Part shown: piece by piece, positions 20,303 to 30,270 of the stretch
Layout of the letters: each line of letters starts with the position of its first letter
Position numbering within the stretch: the first letter of the stretch is position 1
Program-made: the position numbers and the translations under genes
Notes under the pieces: generated by a model
What the model saw: the letters and a program-made list of their open reading frames with translations, nothing else
Database searches by the model: none
Told to the model about the DNA's origin: nothing
Assembly: GCA_025358295.1 (NCBI GenBank)
Contig: JANYJY010000035.1
Location: 1 to 64,000, forward strand
Reading direction: 5' to 3'
Origin: Gammaproteobacteria bacterium
Lineage (GTDB): Bacteria > Pseudomonadota > Gammaproteobacteria > Steroidobacterales > Steroidobacteraceae
Length of the DNA: 64,000 nucleotides

Positions 20303-21619
20303 TTAATACTTGCTGTGCCGCGCGATGATGCTTTCCGCCAATTCCTGGCGACCGGATCGCGGCGCGGGATCCAAGCCATTTTCAGCCGCGAAATCGGCGA
20401 GACTGGCCAAGGTATAGGCGCCCCCATTGATGCGCTTGCCGAGATCACCGTCCCAACCTTGATAGCGCTCCTGGCGCAATCGGTCCAACGCTCCGTCGGT
20501 CTTCACATCGGCCGCGGCCAACAACGCGCGCGCCAGAGTGTCGATTCCGCCGATGTGGGCCAGATACAGGTCTGCCGGATCGACGGACTGTCGGCGCAAT
20601 TTCGCGTCGAAGTTGAACCCGCCGGTGACGAAGCCGCCGTCCTCGACCAACTGCATCATCGCGGGAACGAGTTCCTGCGCATTATTGGGGAACTGGTCCG
20701 TGTCCCAGCCATTGCGCGGGTCGCCGCGATTGATATCGATCGAGCCGAAAATTCCAAATGTGCGCGCCGCGGAGATTTCATGTTCGAAATCCAATCCCGC
20801 CAGCGTGGCATGGTTCACCTCGATGTTGACCTTGACCTCCTTGGTCAACCCGTAGCGCTGCAAAAAAGCATACACGGCGGCCACGTCATGATCGTATTGG
20901 TGCTTGGTGGGCTCGAAAGGCTTGGGCTCGATCAGTATCGTGCCCTTGAATCCGATGCGGTGTTTGTGTTCGACGACCATGGAAAGAAAGCGGCCGTACT
21001 GGTCGAGCTCCCGTGTCAGATCCGTGTTCAGCAGCGAGTCGTAGCCTTCGCGACCGCCCCAAAGCACGTAATTTTCTCCCCCTAACCGATGCGTCGCTTC
21101 GATGCAGCAGCGCACCTGAGCAGCCGCCCAGGCAAAGACTTCCGGATTGGGACTGGTGGATGCGCCACCGGCATAACGTGGGTGACTGAATAAATTGGCC
21201 GTGCCCCACAGCAGCTTGACGCCGCTCGAGGCCATCTTTGCCGCGATGCCCTCTTCTGTTTTGCGCAGATTGTAATCATGTTCCTTGAGCGTGGCGGCGG
21301 ACGCCATGGCATCCACATCATGAAAAGCAAAATAACGGACGCCAAGACGCGTGAAAAAATCAAAGGCGGCCTCGAGCTTGGTGTCAGCCATGCTCTGGGT
21401 AACCGAGGGCCCAAGCCAGGGGCGCGTGAGCGTGCCGCCGCCGAAGATATCCGCGCCCGGCCAATTGAAGGAATGCCAATAGCACACGGCGACCTTCAAC
21501 CAATCCTCCATGCGCTTGCCTTGCACCATGCGGTCCTTGTCGTAGACGCGATAAGCAAACTCGTTCGTGGCATGGGCGCCTTCGAAGCGCACCGGCTCGA
21601 CATTTGAAAACAGACTCAT
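20303..21619 (-). CDS. xylA: Xylose isomerase
   Basis: YFAFHDVDAMASAATLKEH; NYVLWGGREGYDSLLNTD; IEVNHATLAGLDFEHEI; GSIDINRGDPRNGWDTDQFPN. Confidence 0.97.
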   Translation of the reverse strand: MSLFSNVEPVRFEGAHATNEFAYRVYDKDRMVQGKRMEDWLKVAVCYWHSFNWPGADIFGGGTLTRPWLGPSVTQSMADTKLEAAFDFFTRLGVRYFAFHDVDAMASAATLKEHDYNLRKTEEGIAAKMASSGVKLLWGTANLFSHPRYAGGASTSPNPEVFAWAAAQVRCCIEATHRLGGENYVLWGGREGYDSLLNTDLTRELDQYGRFLSMVVEHKHRIGFKGTILIEPKPFEPTKHQYDHDVAAVYAFLQRYGLTKEVKVNIEVNHATLAGLDFEHEISAARTFGIFGSIDINRGDPRNGWDTDQFPNNAQELVPAMMQLVEDGGFVTGGFNFDAKLRRQSVDPADLYLAHIGGIDTLARALLAAADVKTDGALDRLRQERYQGWDGDLGKRINGGAYTLASLADFAAENGLDPAPRSGRQELAESIIARHSKY

Positions 21620-23076
21620 ACTGAATACTCCGCGAATGTGTTCTTGAGATCCTGATAGAGCCGCACGAATATTCGGCGGCGCCTGGCAAGCAGTTCCGCG
21701 GCGGCGGCATCCGGCTGCACAACTCGCTCAACGGGAGGCGCCTCGCAGACGTCCTCCGGACGCTCGCCGCTCACGGCGAGGCGTGCAAGCCGCGCGGCGC
21801 CCAGCGCAGCGCCAATTTCACTGCCCGTCCGATAAGTCATAGGACGTCCCAGCGCGGCCGCGAGCAGTTCGCCCCAGTACGGTATCCGCGCACCGCCTCC
21901 GGTGACGCTGATCTCGCCGACCGAACCGCCCTTTTCAACCAAGACGTCCAGGCCGTCGGCAAAGGCCAGTGCGACCCCCTCGAGCACCGCGCCGGCCAGG
22001 TCCGCTGCAGTCGTGTCCGCATTCATTCCGAAGAACACGCCGCGGCTCTTCGGATCGTTGTGCGGCGTGCGCTCGCCCGACAGATATGGCAAAAAGAACG
22101 GCGATCGCATGTTCAATCCCCGGCGTTTCGCAGCAGCGGCCAGCCGCTGCAGATCGCGCTCGCCGGTGAGTTGAGCGACCCAGTCGAACGCACTGGCGGC
22201 GCTCAACATGACCGACATCTGATGCCAGCGATCGGGGAGGCAGTGGCAAAATGCATGCGCGGCACGGTCGGGATTGGGACGAAACCGATCCGTCACCACG
22301 AACAGCACCCCCGACGTTCCCAGCGAGAGAAATGCCTGACCGGGGGCAACGACTCCCAATCCCACGGCACTCGCCGCATTGTCACCGCCGCCGCCGGCGA
22401 CCACGACCTGCGGCAAATCGAGTTCACCGGCCGCCGTGGACCTCAGCCTGGCTGAGATCATGCTTCCCTCGACCAGCCGTGGCATGTGCGCGCGAGACAA
22501 TCCGGTGGCGGAGAGCATTGCATCGGACCAATCGCGCTTTGCCACATTCAACCACGCAGTGCCCGACGCATCCGACATGTCGCTGACTTTTTCGCCCGTC
22601 AACTTCAGGCGGACAAAGTCCTTCGGCAACAATACGCAAGCCGTACGACGAAATATCTCCGGCTCGTGACGCGACACCCACAATAGTTTGGGCGCGGTAA
22701 ATCCAGGCATCATGATATTGCCGGTGATGGCGCGGGATTCCGGTTCGCGCAGCTCTAAGTCCAGGCACTCCAGCGCCGAGCGACCGTCGTTCCACAGAAT
22801 CGCCGGACGCAAAGGCCGATCCTCGCTGTCCAACAGGGTTGCGCCATGCATTTGGCCGCTGAGCCCTACGGCTTTGACCGCGGCGCGCGGCACCGCCGGA
22901 AGACCCCTGACGGCGCTGACCGTCGCCAGCCACCACGCCTCGGGATCCTGCTCGGAGAAGCCCGGCTGCGGACGGTTGACGTCGAGCGGGTGGGAGGCCT
23001 GCGCCACGATGGTACCGCGTTCATCGACGACGACTGCTTTGACGCTGGACGTGCCGATGTCGATTCCAAGGAACAC
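21616..23076 (-). CDS. xylB: Xylulokinase (FGGY)
   Basis: FLGIDIGTSSVKAVVVDERG; LSGQMHGATLLD; PYLSGERTPHNDP; ISVTGGGARIPYWGELLA. ATGA overlap with xylA. Confidence 0.96.
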   Translation of the reverse strand: MFLGIDIGTSSVKAVVVDERGTIVAQASHPLDVNRPQPGFSEQDPEAWWLATVSAVRGLPAVPRAAVKAVGLSGQMHGATLLDSEDRPLRPAILWNDGRSALECLDLELREPESRAITGNIMMPGFTAPKLLWVSRHEPEIFRRTACVLLPKDFVRLKLTGEKVSDMSDASGTAWLNVAKRDWSDAMLSATGLSRAHMPRLVEGSMISARLRSTAAGELDLPQVVVAGGGGDNAASAVGLGVVAPGQAFLSLGTSGVLFVVTDRFRPNPDRAAHAFCHCLPDRWHQMSVMLSAASAFDWVAQLTGERDLQRLAAAAKRRGLNMRSPFFLPYLSGERTPHNDPKSRGVFFGMNADTTAADLAGAVLEGVALAFADGLDVLVEKGGSVGEISVTGGGARIPYWGELLAAALGRPMTYRTGSEIGAALGAARLARLAVSGERPEDVCEAPPVERVVQPDAAAAELLARRRRIFVRLYQDLKNTFAEYSV

Positions 23077-23077
23077 C

Positions 23078-23938
23078 TTAGTTGGCCCTCATCGATAATT
23101 GCAGCTGCATCGCGAAGCGCTCTCCGGCGGCAACCACGGTCGCTTCACCTTGCCGGCCGAGCGCACCGGCCGCCGCGGTCTGCGGCTCGATGCAGAAGAA
23201 GTCCCTGCCCGCCGGCGTGTACATATGTACACAGCTGCAATTCGTAGCGTGCATGGCGACGGTGTGGTTAGGCCAACGCAACGTGGCTAGGCCGTCCCAG
23301 CTGGAAAAACAATGATCGAGCGATACCGCGCCGACGGCCCTGGCAGTTGCAAAACTCCACGCCGGCGGCGTACGGATATCCAGCACCGGCAGGGACGCTG
23401 AATCGGTCGACCAGACTCGCGGCAGCTGTGCCTGCAACGTCGCATTCGTCACATCCGGAAAATAGGGATGCAACCCCAGGATGGTCGGCATGGGCCTATC
23501 GCTCAGATTCTCAATGGATAATTCGATCATCAGCGCGTCGCTCGATACCTTAAAGAACTGATCGCAGCAGTAGCGCCAAGGCCACTCCCCGCCGCCACCC
23601 TCCAGGCGTATCCGAGCCTGGCAGCCCGATGCCTCGACGACAGACCACGGTGCGTGCCAGCCATCGCCGTGCAGGGGATGCGGATCCTCGCTCCAATTTC
23701 GCGTCAGCTGCAGGTCGCGGCCGCCGAAGCTGAAACGGCCGCCGGCGATGCGATTGGCATAAGGCACCATGGGAAAGCACGCCGTCTCTACCGGATCCTC
23801 GCCCCCAGCCGCGGGCGCCGGCCGCAGAATGTCCTGTCCGCGCCAGCTGAATTCGCGGATCACCCCGCCATGCTTCGGATCCAGCGAGAGCCGCGCGGTC
23901 TCCTGCTGCAGTACCAAATAACCCGTAGGGATTGTCAC
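23078..23938 (-). CDS. Aldose 1-epimerase family protein
   Basis: PMVPYANRIAGGRFSFGGRDLQLTRNWSEDPHPLHGDGWHAPWSV; LHPYFPDV. Confidence 0.9.
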   Translation of the reverse strand: MTIPTGYLVLQQETARLSLDPKHGGVIREFSWRGQDILRPAPAAGGEDPVETACFPMVPYANRIAGGRFSFGGRDLQLTRNWSEDPHPLHGDGWHAPWSVVEASGCQARIRLEGGGGEWPWRYCCDQFFKVSSDALMIELSIENLSDRPMPTILGLHPYFPDVTNATLQAQLPRVWSTDSASLPVLDIRTPPAWSFATARAVGAVSLDHCFSSWDGLATLRWPNHTVAMHATNCSCVHMYTPAGRDFFCIEPQTAAAGALGRQGEATVVAAGERFAMQLQLSMRAN

Positions 23939-23959
23939 TGTGCGTGAACGACGCTGGAG

Positions 23960-25426
23960 TCAACCGACGGCCGGCTGCTTGGCCACGGCCGCATGCCGAC
24001 CACCGCGCGACCACAGGTGCTGAATCTCCTCGAGCGTTCGCAGTTTGGTTTCCGGCACGTAAACGTAGACGAACAACGCAGCCAGGAAACTCATCGCCCC
24101 ATAAATCCAGTACGGAAGACCGTGGTTGAACATCGCATTCAACGTCGAATTGCCGATGAGAACCTTGAAAGACCAGGAGACGAAGAGATTGGCGATCCAT
24201 TGCGCTGCAACGGCGATCGCCATTGCACGGGCCTTGATGGAATTCGGGAACATCTCCGACAGCATCACCCACGTCACCGGCCCCCACGACAGTGCGAATC
24301 CCGCTATGTACGCAACCGCGGCAATGAGCGGCCCCGTGCCCACGGCATTCGCCTGGAACTGAAAGCCGAGAACGACCATGGCGACGCCCATGACCACGCC
24401 GCCGATGATCAGTAGGGGTTTGCGGCCGAGACGGTCGACGGTGAGGATGGCGACCACGGTGAAAACGACATTGGCCAGGCCCACGATCACCGTCTGCCAG
24501 AGCGCCGAATCAGTCGAGGCGCCCAGGTTCTTGAACATCAATGGCGCGTAATACAGAACCGCGTTGATGCCGACGAACTGCTGAAACACCGACAGCATGA
24601 TGCCGGCGACGATAACCAAGCTGCCGAAGGCAAACAAGCTGGTGCCGTTGGACTGAGCCGGCACAATCAGCGAGGCTTCGATTTCCTTGATGGTGACCCG
24701 AGCCTCAGCTTCTCCGACTAAACGACTAAGCACGGCAAGTCCCTTGTCGCTGCGCCCCTTCATGACAAACCAGCGCGGTGTATCGGGAACCAAGAGCAGC
24801 AGCCCCAGGAACAAAACGGCCGGCACGGCCTCCGACGCGAGCATGAGCCGCCAGCCCGTGGTCCTAATCCAGGTTTCGTCACCCTGCGAGGCGATGGCCC
24901 AATTGACGAAATACACCAATAGGATGCCGCCCACGATGGACAACTGATTGAAGGAAACCAATCGTCCGCGGATTTTGCTGGGCGCAATTTCCGCAATGTA
25001 GAGCGGCGAGAGCATCGAGGCGATGCCGACGCCGACGCCACAGAGAATGCGGTACAGAATAAAGGGCGTGAGCGCCTTCGGTCCCATCCCGCCGATCGGA
25101 CCTAAGCCGAATTCCGGATAGGCCGAGCCGCCCGCCGAAATCAAAAACAACGCGCCGGCAACCAGCATGCCGCCCTTGCGGCCGATCGCATTGGAGACCC
25201 ATCCGGCCACGATGGCGCCGATGATGCAGCCGAACAGCGCGCTCGACACCGTCCAGCCCGAAAGGCTGCTGCGGGCAGTTTCACTCAGATGCTGCGGATC
25301 GATGAAATTTGCATCGATCGAACTCACGGCGCCTGAAATGACGGCGGTGTCGTAACCGAACAATAGTCCGCCCAAAGTGGCGACAAAAGTCAGTCCCGTT
25401 ACTAACGAGGCGTTATTTTTATTAAT
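23960..25426 (-). CDS. MFS sugar porter (XylE-like); start codon non-canonical in this sequence
   Basis: LVTGLTFVATLGGLLFGYDTAVISG, PDTPRWFVMKGR, VPETKLRTLEEIQ. Frame has no ATG/GTG/TTG before the TTG at 25375, which lies inside TM1. ATT at 25424-25426 after GGGGGA is the likely start. Confidence 0.9.
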   Translation of the reverse strand: MNKNNASLVTGLTFVATLGGLLFGYDTAVISGAVSSIDANFIDPQHLSETARSSLSGWTVSSALFGCIIGAIVAGWVSNAIGRKGGMLVAGALFLISAGGSAYPEFGLGPIGGMGPKALTPFILYRILCGVGVGIASMLSPLYIAEIAPSKIRGRLVSFNQLSIVGGILLVYFVNWAIASQGDETWIRTTGWRLMLASEAVPAVLFLGLLLLVPDTPRWFVMKGRSDKGLAVLSRLVGEAEARVTIKEIEASLIVPAQSNGTSLFAFGSLVIVAGIMLSVFQQFVGINAVLYYAPLMFKNLGASTDSALWQTVIVGLANVVFTVVAILTVDRLGRKPLLIIGGVVMGVAMVVLGFQFQANAVGTGPLIAAVAYIAGFALSWGPVTWVMLSEMFPNSIKARAMAIAVAAQWIANLFVSWSFKVLIGNSTLNAMFNHGLPYWIYGAMSFLAALFVYVYVPETKLRTLEEIQHLWSRGGRHAAVAKQPAVG

Positions 25427-25485
25427 GATTCCCCCTTTCCCGGCGTCGTGCGCCGAGTAGTTTTAGCCGGCCAGTTGCGCGCCGA

Positions 25486-25499
25486 TGGTAGCGCTATCA
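25486..25499. promoter_or_regulatory. Putative LacI-family operator TGGTAGCGCTATCA upstream of MFS/xyl operon
   Basis: Reverse complement of the GH9 upstream site, about 60 bp upstream of the inferred MFS start. Confidence 0.8.
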
Positions 25500-25549
25500 G
25501 TCGGTAGGCGTCAATTGAGGGTTGCCCCGTCCCGCGCGATGCCCAGCGC

Positions 25550-26587
25550 CTAGATCGGGGCGGAGGATTCCCGCTTGACCAGGGTGAAATTCATGATGTG
25601 CAGCAGGGGTTCGAGCGTTTCATTGGTGCGGCGCAGGCGAATTTCCTCGAGCAAGAGCTCCACGGCTTTGCGCGCCATAGCCGCAACCGGCTGACGAACC
25701 GTGGTCAGCTCCGGCCAAATCGTCGTCGCCAGCGGTGTGTCGTCGAATCCGACCACGGTCAGATCCTTGGGCACATCCAGCTGCACTCGATGCGCCACCG
25801 CAATGGCGGCGGCGGCCATGTCATCGTTGCTGGCAAATATCGCGGTGGGTCGATGCGGAGAATTGAGAATCTGAGCTGCCGCCGCGAGCCCCGAGCGATA
25901 GGTGAAGGAACCCTGCTTCACCCATTCGGAATGCACCGGCACGCCGGCCTCACGCAGCGCGGCGCTGAAACCGGCCTGGCGTTGCAGACTCGCGGTTTGA
26001 TTGGGGGCGCCGACGATGAAGCCGATATCGCGGTGACCAATCGACAGCAGATAACGCGTCATGGCGGCCGCCGCTTCGAAATCGTTGATTCGCACCGACA
26101 GTCCCTCGACCTCGGGGCGCCCGGTCGCTACCGCGATGAATGGAATCCGCGCGGCGCGCAGCGCCGCCAATGCAACCTTCGAATCCGATAAAGGCGGCGG
26201 AAGAATGATGCCGCCGACACCGTCGCGCAGCAGACGGTTGATCGCCGCCTTTTCGTTGCGTGCCCCGCATTTCTCCAGCACGATCTGGCACCCAACCAGG
26301 CTGCTTTGCTCCAGTACGCCGACCAAAAGTTCGTTCAGATAAGCGGCGCTCGGGTTGTTGTAAAGCAGACCAATATGAACGGTCGCGGCTTTTGCCAGGT
26401 TGCGTGCCGCGACGTTCGGCGTGTAGCCGAGTTCCTTGATTGCTTCTTGGACACGCTGCAGGGTCTCCGCCCTGACATTCGCGTCGCCGCTGATCACTCG
26501 CGATACCGTCATGGGTGAGACCCCCACGTGCTTCGCGACCTCGTGCATGGTCACCGCGTTTCGGCTACGTCTTGGCGTCCTTTTCAC
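25550..26587 (-). CDS. LacI-family transcriptional repressor, probable xylose regulator
   Basis: TMHEVAKHVGVSPMTVSRVISGDANVRAETLQRVQEAIKELGYTPNVAARNL HTH, followed by a periplasmic-binding-like domain. Confidence 0.95.
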   Translation of the reverse strand: MKRTPRRSRNAVTMHEVAKHVGVSPMTVSRVISGDANVRAETLQRVQEAIKELGYTPNVAARNLAKAATVHIGLLYNNPSAAYLNELLVGVLEQSSLVGCQIVLEKCGARNEKAAINRLLRDGVGGIILPPPLSDSKVALAALRAARIPFIAVATGRPEVEGLSVRINDFEAAAAMTRYLLSIGHRDIGFIVGAPNQTASLQRQAGFSAALREAGVPVHSEWVKQGSFTYRSGLAAAAQILNSPHRPTAIFASNDDMAAAAIAVAHRVQLDVPKDLTVVGFDDTPLATTIWPELTTVRQPVAAMARKAVELLLEEIRLRRTNETLEPLLHIMNFTLVKRESSAPI

Positions 26588-26649
26588 TTATTATCCGCGC
26601 GACACCCGATGGGGACGTTATAGTGTACCAACGAAATGAGCCACCCGGC

Positions 26650-26663
26650 CGGTAGCGCTATCA
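26650..26663. promoter_or_regulatory. Putative autoregulatory operator CGGTAGCGCTATCA upstream of the LacI gene
   Basis: 13/14 match to the 25486 site, 63 bp from the LacI start. Confidence 0.75.
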
Positions 26664-26705
26664 TACGGCACGAATCAACCCGCTTGTTGAAGTTCTGCCC
26701 GCGGA

Positions 26706-28418
26706 TCACCGCGTCGACTGCTCGCTCGGCGACTCCCGCAGCTTGGCCGCCGCAACCATGCGCTTTACATCGCCGAGAAGCGCCGGTGCGTCGTAAACGA
26801 TGCCGTCGTGAATCGTGTATCGCACGCCCCCGACCCGGGTGGGTTTGCGGGTCGTATCATCCAGTTTAAGCGCACCGGTTCCGTACAGCACTTTGAAATT
26901 GGCAAGCGGATTTTCCTTTACGATCACCAAATCGGCAATCTTCCCGGCCTCGACCGAACCTAGGCGGTCCGACATGCCGAGAAGCTCGGCGCCGGACAAC
27001 GTCGCCGAGTGCACCACCTCGAGCGGATGAAACCCCGCCTCCTGCAGCAGCTCCAGCTCTCGAATATAGGCGAAGCCGAACAACTTGTAGATATAGCCCG
27101 CATCGTCGCCGACGGCGACTCGTCCGCCTGCATTCTTGTAGTCATTGATGAACGACATCCAAATCGCATAGTTTCTTTTCCAGGCGATTTCGTCCGCAGT
27201 GGTCCAATTGAACCAATACGCACCGTGCGCCTCGCGATTCGGCGCGTACCAACGCATCAGCGTCGGCAGAGTGTATTCATCGTGCCATTCGGCGCGCATT
27301 TCGCGCATGAGATCGCGGCTGGCTTCATAAATGGTAAAGGTAGGCACCAGAGTAAAATCGCGGCCCTTCAGTGTCTCTATCACTTGCGACCAGCGCTCGC
27401 TGCCGCGGGGTGCGGCCTGCGACCAGAGCCGTCCCGCCTGGCCGAATCGATCCGACTCATCGCTGTAGTTATAGTCCAGAGGAAAGTCCTGCACACGACG
27501 GTCGGTAAAAAGCGCTTCGGGCAGACCGTACCAGTGTTCCAGGCTCGTGAGTCCCCAGGCGGAGGTATCCAGGGCATTCATGCGCGCCACCGCGGTTTGC
27601 GCGTGATGACAGGCGCTGCGCAGGTGTTTGATTTTCGCCTCGGCCAGCGCCGCCTGCATGAGATCGGGCGGAGAGCCGAGAAATTTAATGCCCTCGGCGC
27701 CGGCCGCGGCAACGGCATCGACCCAGCGGCGTGCTTCCTCGGGGGTGCTGACGCCGCCCGGCGTATCGACCTCTACCGGAAAGCCCACGTAGGGGACGAT
27801 GCGCGGGGCAACGATTTCGTGTGCCGCGCTGCGCCGGCGCTCGTTCAGCGTCCAACGCAATCCATTGAATGAACCGGCTTCGCGCACCGTGGTGATGCCA
27901 TGGCCCAGCCACAATTTATAAACGTATTCGGCCGGCGGCACTTCGCCCACCTTACCCTGCGAGGCGTCGGCGATATGCGCGTGGGCGTTGATGAAGCCGG
28001 GCAGCACGTACATGCCGGTCGCATCGATTTCGTAGTCGCCTTTCTCAGGCCGGCCCTGCTCCTTGATCGGCAGATGTGCGTATCCGACGCCCTGAATCCG
28101 TGCAATTTTGTCCTGCTCGATGACGATGTCGACGGGACCAATGGCCGGTGCACCCGTGCCGTCGATCAACGTCGCCCCTCGAATCACCAGACGGTGGTAC
28201 GGCCCCAATCCCTCCCCCGCCCGACGATTGGGCGCCGGCAGCGGCGGATGCACTTGAGCGCTGCGGGCTGCCGATATGTACTCCTCGCCCGGCAGCGGAC
28301 GTGTGGCATCGCCGGCGCGTGACGTACCCGGCAATGCAGCCGCAAGCGCCAGGGAAAACATGCATGCGGCGCAAAGAATTCGCCGCGCGAATTTATCGTC
28401 CATCCGTTCCTTTGGCAT
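26706..28418 (-). CDS. Amidohydrolase family protein, exported
   Basis: Signal peptide; ATLIDGTGAPAIGPVDIVIE; YVLPGFINAHAHIAD; GKIADLVIVKENPLANF. Confidence 0.9.
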   Translation of the reverse strand: MPKERMDDKFARRILCAACMFSLALAAALPGTSRAGDATRPLPGEEYISAARSAQVHPPLPAPNRRAGEGLGPYHRLVIRGATLIDGTGAPAIGPVDIVIEQDKIARIQGVGYAHLPIKEQGRPEKGDYEIDATGMYVLPGFINAHAHIADASQGKVGEVPPAEYVYKLWLGHGITTVREAGSFNGLRWTLNERRRSAAHEIVAPRIVPYVGFPVEVDTPGGVSTPEEARRWVDAVAAAGAEGIKFLGSPPDLMQAALAEAKIKHLRSACHHAQTAVARMNALDTSAWGLTSLEHWYGLPEALFTDRRVQDFPLDYNYSDESDRFGQAGRLWSQAAPRGSERWSQVIETLKGRDFTLVPTFTIYEASRDLMREMRAEWHDEYTLPTLMRWYAPNREAHGAYWFNWTTADEIAWKRNYAIWMSFINDYKNAGGRVAVGDDAGYIYKLFGFAYIRELELLQEAGFHPLEVVHSATLSGAELLGMSDRLGSVEAGKIADLVIVKENPLANFKVLYGTGALKLDDTTRKPTRVGGVRYTIHDGIVYDAPALLGDVKRMVAAAKLRESPSEQSTR

Positions 28419-28484
28419 GCCAACACCCCTTTATTATTGATGGCGCAATCATCTCACGAACAAGTGCCGAGAACTCGCCGCGGC

Positions 28485-30131
28485 CTATTGCTTGCTGACG
28501 TTGATATAGTAGAGGTCGGTGGCAACGTCGAAATCCTCCTTGCCGACGGGGGTGCTCATTTGCTGCCACGAGACGGTGGGATGAATAATCTGCCAATGGT
28601 CCTTAAGACCCACGCGCACCGGCATGGCAAAATCCTTCTCCTGCGCCAGCCATCGATAGGCAACCGAGTGTGCGTAAGCATCGAAATGCAATTCCAAAGT
28701 TGGAATGGCGGCGTAACGGAGATATTCGTCGAAGATCGGCCGCAATTCCCTGCCGGTGTGGCGATTAAAAAAGGCCACCATGTCCGCGGTCATGATGGTC
28801 TGATACTTGAAGTGACGGTAGTAATCCCGGAGCAGCGAAAACCATTGTTTATCGTCGTCGATCACGCTGCGCAGGGTGTTCAAGAACAGCGCGCCTTTTT
28901 TGTACTGATCCGTCGGCGGCGTACTGAATACCCCCGCCTCGGAAATGATCGGAACCTCGTTTTTTACCTTGTCCTTTCCCGTGTTCACATAAGTGATGGC
29001 GTCCTGCTTGCCCCACATGTGCTCGACGAACAGCGCCTCGCTGTAATTTGCCCATCCCTCGTGGATCCACATATCCGAGCGATCTTTCGCCGTGATGCTA
29101 TTGCCGAACCATTCATGCGCGCTTTCGTGCACGATAATGAAGTCGAAGCGCGTTCCTATGCCCTCCTTGGGCCTGCCGAGATAGCCGTTCTCGAAATGAT
29201 TGCCGTAGGTGATGGCGGTCTGATTTTCCACTCCGGAATACAGGGCCTCAACGAGTTTGTATCCATCCTTGGGAAACGGATAGTCGCCGAGGTAGCGGGT
29301 GAATGCGCCAAGCATGTCCTTGACCTGGACGAATTGACGCTTGGCCTTGTCGAGATCTTCGGGGAATACATAGTAGTCGAGCGTCAGTGCGCCGTACCGA
29401 TCGGCGAAGTGCACGTACTTGCCTATGTTGAGCGACACGTCGTAGTTGTTGATGGGATATTGGACGCGCCAATTCCAACGTGTGTAGCCGTCCGCAAGTT
29501 CTTGTTTGCCTTGAAATCGCCCTCCGGACACTTCGACCAGGTCGCTGGGCGCCTCGACACTGATATCCATGCTCTCGACTTCATCGCGCCACTGATCCTT
29601 GTTGGGCCACCAAACGCTGGCGCCTTCTTCTTCGCAGGCCGTGTTGACCAGGTTGCGGCCCATGGGATCTTTGCGAAATACGAACCCGCCGAATCTGCCC
29701 ATCTCAACGGGGTGTCCCGAGTAATAGAACTCGATGGTGTATACGACCCCTTTGCGCAGCACTTTGGGGAAATCGACGTAGACGGTGCGTCCCGCTGCGC
29801 GCTCGTAGTGCAGCGGCAGTGATGCACCTTTCGCCTGATCCAACATGATCTTGTTGATCTGAAACGTCGGCACGAGATCGAGCTGAATCCGCGTGCCGTC
29901 AACGAGCATCTTGAATCTAATCGAATTTTTACCGCTCAGGTACTGCTTATCGGGATCGACCCGCACATCCAAATGGTAGTAGAGCAGGTCGTTATTGGAC
30001 CGGTAGGGGCCGTAGCCACCTCGCAGATGATCGGCCTCGGAGAATTCGTCCGGCGCCGGCTGAGCAAGCGCGGCTTCGGGCAGGCAAAACACCCCTGCGG
30101 CCAACAGATACAACAACTGATGAGATTTCAC
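28485..30131 (-). CDS. M1 family metallopeptidase
   Basis: Signal peptide; HESAHEWFGNSITAKDRSDMWIHEGWANYSEALF (HExxH-x18-E). Confidence 0.93.
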   Translation of the reverse strand: MKSHQLLYLLAAGVFCLPEAALAQPAPDEFSEADHLRGGYGPYRSNNDLLYYHLDVRVDPDKQYLSGKNSIRFKMLVDGTRIQLDLVPTFQINKIMLDQAKGASLPLHYERAAGRTVYVDFPKVLRKGVVYTIEFYYSGHPVEMGRFGGFVFRKDPMGRNLVNTACEEEGASVWWPNKDQWRDEVESMDISVEAPSDLVEVSGGRFQGKQELADGYTRWNWRVQYPINNYDVSLNIGKYVHFADRYGALTLDYYVFPEDLDKAKRQFVQVKDMLGAFTRYLGDYPFPKDGYKLVEALYSGVENQTAITYGNHFENGYLGRPKEGIGTRFDFIIVHESAHEWFGNSITAKDRSDMWIHEGWANYSEALFVEHMWGKQDAITYVNTGKDKVKNEVPIISEAGVFSTPPTDQYKKGALFLNTLRSVIDDDKQWFSLLRDYYRHFKYQTIMTADMVAFFNRHTGRELRPIFDEYLRYAAIPTLELHFDAYAHSVAYRWLAQEKDFAMPVRVGLKDHWQIIHPTVSWQQMSTPVGKEDFDVATDLYYINVSKQ

Positions 30132-30270
30132 GGCAACTCCGGGCGCTCAGCCCGGAAACTATCCTGTCACCGAGGCGCTGTCTAGCTAACACCGACCCAT
30201 CGCGCTGCCGACAATAGACTTATATAATTCAATAACTTGGCACGCAAGGCCCTTCAGGGTATACCCACTC

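Noticed and set aside
20460-20473. TGATAGCGCTCCTG resembling the LacI operator
   Set aside because: Inside xylA and mismatched in the second half-site; not counted as an operator.
19865-21085. 406-aa plus-strand ORF across GH3/xylA
   Set aside because: Antisense to two well-supported genes; no recognisable domain.
23217-23232. 16-bp perfect palindrome GTGTACATATGTACAC
   Set aside because: Lies inside conserved epimerase coding sequence (VHMYTP) with no second copy; likely chance.
28437-29822. 461-aa plus-strand ORF
   Set aside because: Antisense shadow of the M1 peptidase, whose HExxH motif is intact.
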